Origin: Alitta virens
Lineage: Eukaryota > Annelida > Polychaeta > Phyllodocida > Nereididae
DNA: 64,000 nucleotides
Assembly (NCBI GenBank): GCA_932294295.1
Contig: OW028574.1
Coordinates: forward strand, 51,582,797 to 51,646,796
Reading direction: 5' to 3'
The notes under the pieces are model-generated. The model was not told where the DNA came from, searched no databases, and saw only the letters and a list, made by a program, of their open reading frames with translations. Positions 22,772 through 33,700 of this stretch are shown in pieces (position 1 is the first letter of the stretch; every line of letters begins with the position of its first letter). The position numbers and the translations under genes were made by a program.

Positions 22772-23910
22772 TCTTGACAATGTTCTTGTCTCTTGCACTA
22801 AAGCTGAGACGAGCAGATGAGCCCATTGAAATTTGTGGGAACAATGCCACATTAAATACCGTTTTACTTTCTCTGGAGTTATATATATGAAAAAATTATC
22901 GAGTTAAATTTCAACATAATGTACAATAAATTACCTCCAGCTAGTTGAACCAGTTTCTGACACCAGTTTTTTTCTGGGCAATGCATTCATCATTGGACAT
23001 ACGATGACGTCACTATTGCTCTAATGATGATGTCATGGCTGGTATTGTAACACATTTTTGAAAAATATATTTGTCTTAATTGTTGCCTACAACTGACAAT
23101 GTCTGACACCAGGGATATATGTATGTAACTTTTTTAAAATAATTTCACAGACATACTCACAATGCATTGTGTCAACAAAACAAACATGGCAGCTTGAAAA
23201 TGAGAGCAACAATATTACTTGTGAATAATGAAAACGTAATTTATGTAATTTTAAACACTTTAATCCAAATTCTGGTTATATCAGTTTTCAGATAAAATTA
23301 GCTAACATCAGTAAAATGGAGGCGAAACAGACTTCCCAAAAATTTGAATGGGGCATCTGTCCTAGATGGAGTGTTTTATTTTCTTGTGGAAGATGGACAG
23401 AAATGACCCTTGTAAAGGGAAGATTGCTAGTATGATAGTCACAATTAGACTTTCACTTTTTTTTTAAGCAAAAATCGTCATTCCTTGAATTGTCATCATC
23501 TGTCAGCAGAAACTTACCTGAGATCATAGCTAAAATCCATTGTAAGTGTCGCCATTTTGATAAATATGACATAACAAATTGTCAAGAGAATTTTAAACCT
23601 CAATATGATTATGAAATATCAAACTAAAGATAAACTTTTCTTTGGTGGTCAAAAAAAAAGATTTTCTTGCCATTTGGCTGCTAAATTTGGTGTGTTGTAA
23701 AATAATTATGAAAGAAATTTCGAATTTTCCTTCAAAATCTGATAGAGAAAACTGTTCTACACAAATGTGAGTTTTTGGTTTATGTCTGTGGTAGTCCAAT
23801 CTTTCATGTTTTCACAAGAAATCTTCCCTTTATACAAGGGTCATTTCTGTCCATCTTCCACAAGAAGATGAGAAATCTGAGGTTGGATACTCCAACAAGG
23901 ACCCTGGTTT
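22772..23910. repeat. Composite interspersed repeat with a long internal inverted repeat
   Basis: The left part (CTTGACAATGTTCTTGTCTC, 22773 on) and the right part (TTGGATACTCCAACAAGGAC-like, 23883 on) each match the single repeat at about 45560-45650, where they are adjacent. The roughly 1.07 kb between them here looks like an insertion. It contains a 43/45-bp inverted repeat (23383-23425 and 23820-23864) built on CTTGTGGAAGATGGACAGAA, identical except for a 2-base gap. The ends of the insertion are not resolved. Confidence 0.5.
23518..23560 (-). other. Candidate upstream (5'UTR) exon of CLHC1 with YY1-like start
   Basis: On the minus strand, CAAAATGGCGACAC (a YY1-like ATGGCG element as found over animal start sites) is followed within 40 bases by a strong donor (CTCAG before gtaagttt, exon end 23518). 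The CLHC1 ATG exon has its own acceptor at 22061-22062. Splicing the two would put the upstream ATG in a different frame from MSRPSS, so this exon would be non-coding or the splice wrong. It overlaps repeat sequence, which lowers confidence. Confidence 0.3.
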
Positions 23911-24369
23911 GCAACATTGTGCCAGCATGCTAAATATTGTAAACTGTTTCTGTGATTGAATACGACTTTAAATAAATGTGATAACAGTGTAGAAATTTAG
24001 GAACTGTTCAAGTCCACACTCTAACTGGAGTCTGTAGTGTAGTGTAGAAGTTCATATTTACTATAATTTAGTTTCAAGTTCTTGTTTCAAGTTCAACGAG
24101 CTTATTTCAACAATATCATTATCAACACCATTTATACGTGATAAACTTTAAAGAGGTTGCAAGCACCAACACTGCACGTAAAAAAAACTGTACCTTAAGC
24201 CTTAAAATACGTAATCATCAATGTTATCGTGCACAGATTTACGTTATAATTATCATCATGATGCAGACGCTTCCTTAGAAACGGGAGAAACAACTTTAGA
24301 TTTGACAATAAACACTAGAGGGCACCTGCGGCATGGTCGAAGATGCAATGTTTTGGTGTATCAGAAATG

Positions 24370-24457
24370 AACAGCAGGGAGCGAGCGGGCGCGAGTGATG
24401 CTACACGCTGCCAAGTGGCTGAAAATTAGTTTATTGAGGTTATAAAGCTTCATTGCA
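24370..24457 (+). promoter_or_regulatory. Candidate transcription start and 5'UTR exon of PGGHG
   Basis: A small GC-rich island (GGGAGCGAGCGGGCGCGAGT) in otherwise AT-rich DNA is followed by a TTCATTGCAG/gtaatt donor at 24457. The PGGHG coding exon has a splice acceptor (ttcttcttcacag) ending at 26696, 11 bases before its ATG, so a non-coding upstream exon is required. This is the best candidate I see. Confidence 0.35.
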
Positions 24458-24899
24458 GGTAATTTTTAGTATGATTTCATGAACTGAACGTTATAAATAG
24501 CAGTACCTGTTGTGCAGCATGTACTAGTCTGAGGAATAATGATAAGTGATAATCACTAAATCTGTGATATTAGGCAACAGTGTTTACCAGGACGAATTAA
24601 CTGACGTAGGGGATTCCCCAAACAGTTGAGTGTCCACGTATTGTAATAAAAAAAAATTAATTAATTCATTATTCAAGTATGAAGAGTCACTGACCATATG
24701 CTAGAATTCAGAGAGCTAAGTAGAATATGTCACACAGGCCCAGTACACTGCAATCAAATTTAGGGTTGCACTTCAATCAGAATTGGGTGATGATAATATT
24801 GTACTGTTTTAGTGCCATTGAGATAGCACACTAAAGTTCGAAAACTTTTTTCCAGTGTGGTCCCTTCTAGATATTGTGCTAGATGACATCAAGGTGCAA

Positions 24900-25645
24900 T
24901 AAAGGCTATCCACAATTGAAAGTAACACAGTAATAATAATAATGGCAGTAGTAATAATTATTAATACTATACACTATCATTTACTTCATTAAAGTGTGCT
25001 TGAGTTTTGAGAAATTGCCTGACTTTAGTTTTAAAAACATGTTTACTATTTGCAAGTTAATTTGGCAGGTTGTTCTAGTACAAAGCTCCTTGGTGGCTGA
25101 AGTTACATTTTTCAATTCCTTGTGGTTTATTAAGGAAGAAATTATTTAGCATATATATATCTTGTTCCATAACGATGATTTATTCCTTCAAAATTTTCAC
25201 AGAGGTAACCTGGTGCAGTTTGATGGAAAATATTGTACATATGATTCAACATGAGCTGTTTCACTCTTGTCTTTGGTGTTTAACATTCCAGCCCTATCCA
25301 ATTCACATTGACCAACATGTGATCTGGGTCCTGAGTTCAAAATAAACCTTACACATTTTTATTTGTGCAGCTTTTTTTTTTAGCACCTTTTGGAAGTCCC
25401 CAAAACCAAGCAGACACCTCATAGTCAAAGTGACACAGCCAGCAAGATTGCATCATCTGCATAAAAGATCAATTTGCATGATACACAAGTTGACATATCA
25501 TTGCAAAACATCAGATAACACCAAGGACCCAATATGCTTCCTTGGGGCATGCCACAAACAATTGACAGCATGCAACTTGGATTACCTATAAGTCTTTGAC
25601 AATTTTATTGTCCTGCTCAGGATTTTTCATGGACTATGATGGATG
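24900..25645 (-). mobile_element. Minus-strand LINE reverse transcriptase 3' fragment
   Basis: On the minus strand a broken frame gives MPQGSILGP (about 25535), then a catalytic FYADDAILLAVS block (about 25460). The usual C-terminal stretch follows: a TPKTRVKQLMLNHMYNIFHQ-like motif and APGYLCENF...HRYGTR (about 25300-25160). Frameshifts occur between blocks. It is a 5'-truncated LINE. Confidence 0.65.
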
Positions 25646-25784
25646 GATGGTTACTTGTCTAAGTGAAGAACATTGCATGTTATTCAGGGTTAGGCCTTAG
25701 GTAGCCTGGCGGGCCTGGCTTACTCAGTCAACCCCAGCTTAGGCCTTAGGGTTGTGAAACTTTCATAGTCTCATAGAACTTTGT

Positions 25785-26170
25785 CTTGGGGTAATTACTT
25801 GTGATGATTGGGATAAACTACTATATAACTTCTGTTTGGGTGATCAGATTTTCTTAGAATTTGGTTTGTATACTCGTACAGCGTGTTAGCATCATGTAGT
25901 ATCATATAAGAATACCATGGAGTAATTACCCCATGAGTGGTCAATTGTGATAACTTACTGTATATAATATTTTGGTGGTCGAATCTTCACAGAATTTGGT
26001 CTGTATACTCTACTCTACCGAATAACCATGTTGCAAAACATAATTAAAAATTAATGGTTGTCATAGGGTAATTAGCCTATGATGGGGTAAAATGCGATAA
26101 ATACTATCTGGAAGATCGGATCTTCGCCATATTTGGTTTGTAAACTCAACTGGGTATTACGCTATTGTGG
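25785..26170. repeat. Degenerate tandem repeat, about three units of 120-150 bp
   Basis: Each unit contains GGGGTAATTAC or a close variant, then GATAA-CTACTATATAA, then TTTGGTTTGTATACTC. Units start near 25787, 25920 and 26075. Divergence is substantial, so the array is old. Confidence 0.65.
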
Positions 26171-26518
26171 GAATACTTGAGATTCAGAATATATTTATTT
26201 CAAGATCTTGTCTGGTTGTCTTTTGGCAATTACATGATCATGTGAAATTTAATGAATTTTGTTTGCATGTTTACTTGCAGTAATAAGTTAGTTTACAGTG
26301 TTCCAGCTAGGATTTGATTTGGGCATGGCATACAAAAATGCTAAGGCAACTATATAGATTCCCATAGGCCACTCAGCTACCATAAAAGCAAAAAAAAAGG
26401 TCCTCACTTAAATTCGGTCTTGGCGCTGACAAAGTCGGGCATGGCGCACGGGGTGTCGGGCATGGCGGAGTGCCATGTTCAGATGGCCCAGCTGGAACAC
26501 AGGTTTAGGTCAAAGAGA

Positions 26519-26584
26519 CATCCCTTATGAGTGGCTCTGTTTGTTTGAATGAGTTCGGTTGAAGTCAGCCACTCACAAGGGATG
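26519..26584. repeat. Hairpin repeat just upstream of the PGGHG coding exon
   Basis: CATCCCTTATGAGTGGCT and its inverted partner AGCCACTCACAAGGGATG (17 of 18 paired) enclose about 30 bases. It lies about 110 bases before the splice acceptor of the first coding exon and is probably a MITE fragment. Confidence 0.6.
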
Positions 26585-26707
26585 CAATGTAGAGGCTCTG
26601 AATTGAGCCTGAATGGAGTCCTACAGCAAGAATACTGGCAGAAAAGCTTTAACATTGATAGAATTGACAAAATGAATTTTTTTTCTTCTTCACAGGTCCC
26701 CTAGTAA

Positions 26708-27668
26708 ATGGTTGACATAATGCGACTTCCGAAAGCGCTTCACTTCCTGCTCGGTGCAGTCCTGTTGGCTGTGATGTGGCTGGGTTATTGGATTGGTCAC
26801 ATTTCATCGTCTAGTACTGCTATGCCTCAGGTAATCCAAAATGAAGGAGCTGTATACAAAGTCCAATCCCAGCATAAAGCCTCCCATCACTTCAAGGATA
26901 CAGACAATGTGCATAATCGCAAATCAAAAGCCAACAAACATTCCCAATCAAAAATCGTTCAACCGGTAACTTCTAGACATTCTGTGCATGATATAAATGA
27001 AAGTAATAATGTTAAATCTTTTGATACTATTGACTCAATTATTAATAGAAATGCTGCAAGAGTAAATAGACCATTTCAAGGACAGGCATCACTAAACAAT
27101 AATCCTGTTGGTAATCAACTGCAATCCCCACAGAAACATGGTGAGCAATCACTTAAGGAAGGGAGACTAAGAGAAACTTTTAAGCAGATTGGTGCATCTC
27201 AAAATCTTCAAGCAATTATTGCAAACCCTGCAACCGGAACAAAAAATAACCAGAACCAGAGAGTTGGTCCCCCTGGCGCATCTCAGCTCAAAGCAAGCAA
27301 GGAGCATTACTATTTATATCATGGGAATCAAGCTGTGAAAATCCATGGCAGGATTCATGAAGACATCAGAACATTCCCAGATTATGTTCCCAAGAATCAT
27401 TACATATTCACCAGCAAAAGGTAAAAGGATTTTTCACCATCAGGGATCCTTTTCAAATGTTTATCTGTGAAGTTCATTGTGTCATGTGATTAAGTTTGTG
27501 AAAAAGCAAATATGTGAAAAGACTTATTTACCTTGTAATAGGAACACCACATTTTTAGTGCGTAAATCAGTTTGTATAGATATTTTGACGTATATTGATT
27601 TAATACTTCAGTTAAATACAGACAGTTTCCCTTCAACAGCAATGGCAAAAAAATCATGTAATGGTGAA

Positions 27669-27713
<45 letters not shown>

Positions 27714-30700
27714 ATCTTTATTCATACTCTTGGTATACTAATACAATACATGGTTTAAACTATAATAATAAAAATGCAAGGATTAATTGAGACACATGTC
27801 CTCAATAATTGACTACATACAATAATTAATCAATAATTGATCTATACAAAATTTATATTGTATTATTGTTGTACTATTCACTGTTCTCTTACTGGAACTG
27901 TAATGACATTGTATTTTCTGTGGTATACTCAGTTTACCCAAGGACGTAAGGCTTCGCCCCTCTATTGCTAATGGCCATCTTGGCACAGCAATTCACGGCA
28001 AAGCTGTTTTCATGAATGGTCTCTACTGTGGTGCAAATATTCAGTCACACCGTGCGGAAATTCCATCAACTTGTTCTCTGAACATCACGGAAGCGTACCC
28101 TCCACAAAACTTTAGCAGACTGTATTCCCTGAATGTTGGTGAAGGTGAGGATTTATGGTATGCCTTGTGCTTTTAAAGCCTTATATATAATAGCATTTAT
28201 GGTCAGGGCTGTTCATAAAAATAAAAATAAATTTCAGTTCCTTGTTTTAAAAAATGGAACAGTCCTAAGCCTACCATATTACAGTCAGACTCATTTATAA
28301 AGTCCAGTTTTAACGAGGTCATTCTCAAGGAACAATTAATTTTTCACAGAATTTTTACACCATGTTATATGATGTAAAAAAATTAAAACTCTCACTTGTG
28401 AAGAAGATATACAATGTTTTTTAAGTCTACAGATCCTTTAATGACGTTTCGGACATCATATCAGTGTCCTTGTTCACATGAGAATGAATTGACTTCGTGC
28501 AGTTAATGTAAAGTAGTGGTTGGTAAATCCCCTGAATAGATGTAATTTGAGGACACACCAATTGGTTTAGTCTATTATTAGACATATTAAATATTAGCAA
28601 TGTAATGCTTTTCATTTTGTGTGTTTTTCTTTTGCTAGGTATGTACACCGAATTGCTCCAGACTCCAACGTACAACGTGACACACAGGATATACGCCCAT
28701 CGCACTTTGAATAGGCTGATGGTCGTTGAAGTGGACCTTGTGAGAAATGACCTACAGATGCCGCAAAAGTTGAAAATTAGCCTGAACAAGTGGCATATGA
28801 GTCCTGACTTGACTTTCACTATCGAACAGATTGATATGTCAGAAGTAAGGTGAGTGTTCGGTTATTAACACTTGCCAAGTCAATTATTTTAACTATACAT
28901 CTTTTTTTTCCTCTAGAAAGCTTTTTTTAATACTGTTTTAATATTTTTCATACAAGTCTTCAATTCTGTGGACACATTGTATCATATTTCAACTTGTAAT
29001 TTTGGAGGACTATTATTATTTTCCTCATTGGTTTATTTATGTAGCTTGTATCTGATTTCCAGTAAGTCAGCTAAGTCTTTTATAATTACACTTTCATCTA
29101 CTCTTATTGCTGGAAATAACCACTTTATACAGTGTATTTATTGATACTTCGTCTGAAACAGTTATAAAGTGGGAACATCGAATGCTCCTGAGAGACCTGG
29201 GATAGAAAAACCTAGTAAGGTCCACGTCTTGTATGACCATGTTCCGAATGAGCTGGTCCCACCAACGAATGCCTACCGGATCAAGTGGGTGTTCCTCTCT
29301 GCCATAGCTCCGACAAAAGAAGAGGCCTTTGCAGCTTACCATCAAGGTAGAGCATTATTATCATGATTATATATTTTGTATTAAACCATTGACAATAGAG
29401 AACACAATTTAGAACTTACAGAGCATTGTGTCATTTTACTTTATGAAGTGCAAATAGCAACTCTTAATCAGTTTAATAGCCGGTAGCATGAATTAAAAAT
29501 TTTCTTTGATGTTTACATGTTGAACTAATGAATGTTCTTTTTGGTTTCTCTTATATGTAACATTGGAGCTATTGAAAAACCACTGAATTGTAGTAAGATT
29601 GCAAATCTTGTTTAAATGATATTTATGCTGGTTGTTCAATTAATGAAACATGCCAATTGTACTTAAGGTGCCAGACTAGCCAAATCCAACGATAAGCTTT
29701 ATGCAGAGCACGTGGAGGCCTGGGCTCACTTATGGGGCAACGGAAGTATAAACATCATGGGCAATGATAAACTGGCCAAGGCAGTGTATGGTAGTCTCTA
29801 CTACATCTTGTCATCTTTACCACTTCGTGAAGATAAAACTTGGCCTTTTATTGGGTTAAGTCCCTCAGGATTACCATTTGGCGAATTTCAATTGGTGAGT
29901 GGATTTGTGACTTTTTTTTAGACAGGCACGTATTTAATGCCTCCCTTTTTCAATATTCTTTACCAATTTTGTAGGATTACCAAGGTCATGTATTTTGGGA
30001 TCAAGAGACCTGGATGTTTCCCCCAATTCTAATGCTGTACCCTGACCTTGGCAGGCTAATTCTTCAAACAAGAAATCGAACTCAGTTTGCTGCTCAGGAA
30101 AACGCCAAGCTCCACAGATTCAAAGGTTACCAATATCCTTGGGAATCTGCATTTTCTGGTGTGTATGGAGAAACATCTGGTTCTTCTTATTGGCGGCCAT
30201 TGAAATTGATGTGAAGTAATATCAGAAATTTTCATTGCTGAAAAAGCAACTTATAGATATCTCTTCTTTTTTTTTTTAATCATGATGCCGTTCTTTGCAA
30301 TCAGCTATGGTATATTATGTATGTGATGTATGTTAAAATCTCTGCTATCATAAGCATGATAAGCACTTGGCTGTGTCTAATAAATGTGCTAATTTACAAG
30401 TGAAATTTGTAATTTCCATGCTGCCAGTCTTTCATATTGAATCACTGATCAGGGTAGAACTCTTGCATAAATATTTTGTCTCTCATTTAAGGAATGGACG
30501 TGACACCTGACCTTGAAATAGGTGACAAGGAGATTCATATAACTGGTGACATCTCATTTGCGATAACGCAATATCTAAGAGCGACTGGAGATACAGACAT
30601 CCTCCAAAATGGCTTCCTGACAATTCTTGCAGAAATTGCTAATTACTGGGTGTCACGGCTGCGTTACAATGAGACCTTGGATATGTTCACTATACTGAGT

Positions 30701-33700
30701 GAGTGGGACAGGTCAAATACTCCTTGACCTTTCTATTATTACTATTATGTAGGACCTTTTATTGATAAGCTTTGGATTTTTCTCATATGATATGATTTCT
30801 TTTTTCAGATATAATACCTCCAGATGAATATCAAAAAGCGGTCAACAATTCAGTATTCACCAACACAATTGCCCTCTTAGCTTTGGAGGCACCGATGAAA
30901 GCTTACGGACTCTTGGGAAAGTTAACCAATCGTTGGAAACATTTTCAGAACATCTACATCCCGTTTGATACTAAGCTTCAGTATCATCCAGAATTTGAAG
31001 GCTACAAAAGAGGTAAAAATGTCTAGGGCATTTTAATTACACATATAAGATATAATGCATCATTTCTTTTGGTGCTCTGTACCAAATAATGCATCTCTGT
31101 TTTTTTCTAATTGTGGCAATTCTCTGTTTTACCCCAGACCTGTGACTTGGTTAAACTCTGTTAAAACAGTGAGCCTACATTTGAAAGAAGCATATACTAG
31201 AGGCTCTTTATTGCTGGATTCCATGAAAAATACATTGCACTATTTCATGAAATTGCAGGCACTAAGGTCAAGCAAGCAGATGCCATCTTGTTGGGTTTTC
31301 CACTTCAGACAGATGTTACAGATGATGTGAGACGAAATGATCTGACCGAGTACGAAAAGGTATAACCTGTTCATTTAGGGTATAGTGCTATAGGAAACCA
31401 TTGTGTAATCCATTATAATTTATGTCTTTCTTCAGGTGACCGACGTTAGTGGACCAGCAATGTCGTGGGCGATGTTCGCCATAAACTACTTGAAAATAGG
31501 AGAGCATAGAAAAGCGGAGGACTTCTTCAAGCGGAATTTTCTTAACATCAAGAATGAATTCCAGGTAAATATTTTAGTTTTATTTGCATAAATCTCAGAT
31601 ACCATCCAAGATCTGTTGGACATTAAACCGAAGTCAGCCGACACTACACTATGCGCTGTCACCTCAAAACCCAGCGACCTAATTATGGACCGTTTTTGCT
31701 AGTTAACCTAGTTAAACAATTAATTGGTTAAACTATGTAGCCGATAGGCTGTGTATTGACATAAGAAATCTTCTCTAAAAAATACAAGAGTAATGGATTC
31801 CAGGGATGGGAGGGTCCTATATTTTCCTATTTTTTCCTATAAATTAAATAAAAACTACATTTCCATTTCTTAGGTAAATCATGTATGTATTATTTGCGGT
31901 TGAGTTAAATTTTCCAGATAATCTGGCAGTTTGTGGTGCAATAAATACAAATTCAACCTGATCTTATGCCTCGGGTTCTGATCCGGCTGATTTCCTATCT
32001 TGGACTCAGGTCGTTGATGTGGTGTATCATTCCGGCCTAGTGGACAAGGCATTGTTTCCGCATTCACCGGCCCCAGTTCAGTTGGATTGGCGGGCCGACT
32101 GCCTCGCCCAAACGGCGGTTGGCTCTGCCTCCCTCTCCACCGGCCTAATATAGCTTGGACTGAGCCATGCGGGCTTGTTAAGGCAGTCCCGGTCTTCGGC
32201 CTCACAGCTTCAACCACGCCGCCCAACGCAGCTCTGCACCCGTCCCTATCTACGTTGATACCCGGGTTCAAATCGGGCTTCCAGGCAGGCGCAGTTTTTT
32301 ACCTTAAAACCGACCCGTCTCTGCTCGTGAGAGAGAATGGGCCGGCACCCGACAGCCTCTTATTGACCATTCATGGATGGTGGATGTGGAGGTGATGGCC
32401 TGAGCCCAGCTCTCCTGCTTGTCTACCTTAGAGTGGCTCCTCGGGGTCCTTTTCGCATCCCAATTTAGAGCCTCTCCCTATTTTACTCGTCGTGCCAAAG
32501 AAAACGGGAGGCTTTCGACCCATTATAAACCTGAAAGCCCTCAACCGGTTTATCAGGTGCCCTTCATTCCGCATGGAGACTCCCCACTCCATTCGCCAGC
32601 AATTGCGAGTGGGAGAGTCAACAACCTCCATCGAATTGGCCGACGCTTATCTGCATGTCCCAGTGGATCCCGCTTTCCAGCGGTTCCTGCATATAGCCAT
32701 TCAAGACCTGAGTTTGACAATTTCGAGCCATGCCACTCAGCTTCTGGCTCCTGTAGCCGCCTCCCTTCGGGCACGGGGCATCAGGGTCCATCGCTACCTT
32801 GACAATTGGCTCATCTGAGCCTCATCCTCCCAGGAGGCCCACAGCAACACAAACCACGTCCTTTGGCTGTTCGACAGCCTTGGGTGTTGGTTCCCCTTGA
32901 AAAATCGATCTGGTTCCCCGGGAAGCCTTTGTCTTCCTTGGGGTCCATTTCGACCACGCTTCTGGCAGTGGCTCCACCTCTAGTCAAATTCCAGGGAGTG
33001 GTTCAACTGGTCTGCAGCATCCTGCCCAACTTGCATATGCCTCCGGCACCTTTTGCGATTGATTGGCGTCCTTAACCATGGCGCAGACTAAATTAACCTG
33101 GGCGCCTGTTTGTCCAGCCCATTCAGTTCTTTCTCTTGGCACTTCAGCTCGACCTACGGCAGGACCTAGAGTCCTTCCTGCCTGTACAGACGAGCTATGG
33201 CTGAGCGCACGGGTGCCCCTACATTCTCCCACCCCTTCCATAACCTTAGCTACGGATGCCAGTCTGGTCGGTTGGGGCACACACTTTGGGGATCAGCTCC
33301 TTTCAGGTCGCTGGTCCCCTCAGGAAACGCACATCTCCGTCCTGGAACTGTGTGTGGTGCATCCTCAGGTGCTAGGTCGGTCTATCCGAGTCATGACGGA
33401 CAGCATCGTGGCAGCAACGTATATCCGTCGGGAGGGCGTTATTGTTCTTTGACATTGTACAGCGAGGCCAGGCAACTGCTTCTGTGGTGCAGGGACAACA
33501 GTGTCCATCTCACACCACATTTCATTCCCGGACACCTGAATGTGCTGGCGGATCTAGAATCCCGCCCACATCAGGTCTTGTCCTCAGAATGGACCCTGCA
33601 GCAGTCTGTCTTTGCCTGCCTCCAGACCCACAGGCTTTCAGTCTGTGTCTCCGTTTCCAGACACTCTGGCAGTGGATTAAGACGTGCTGACCATGGCATC

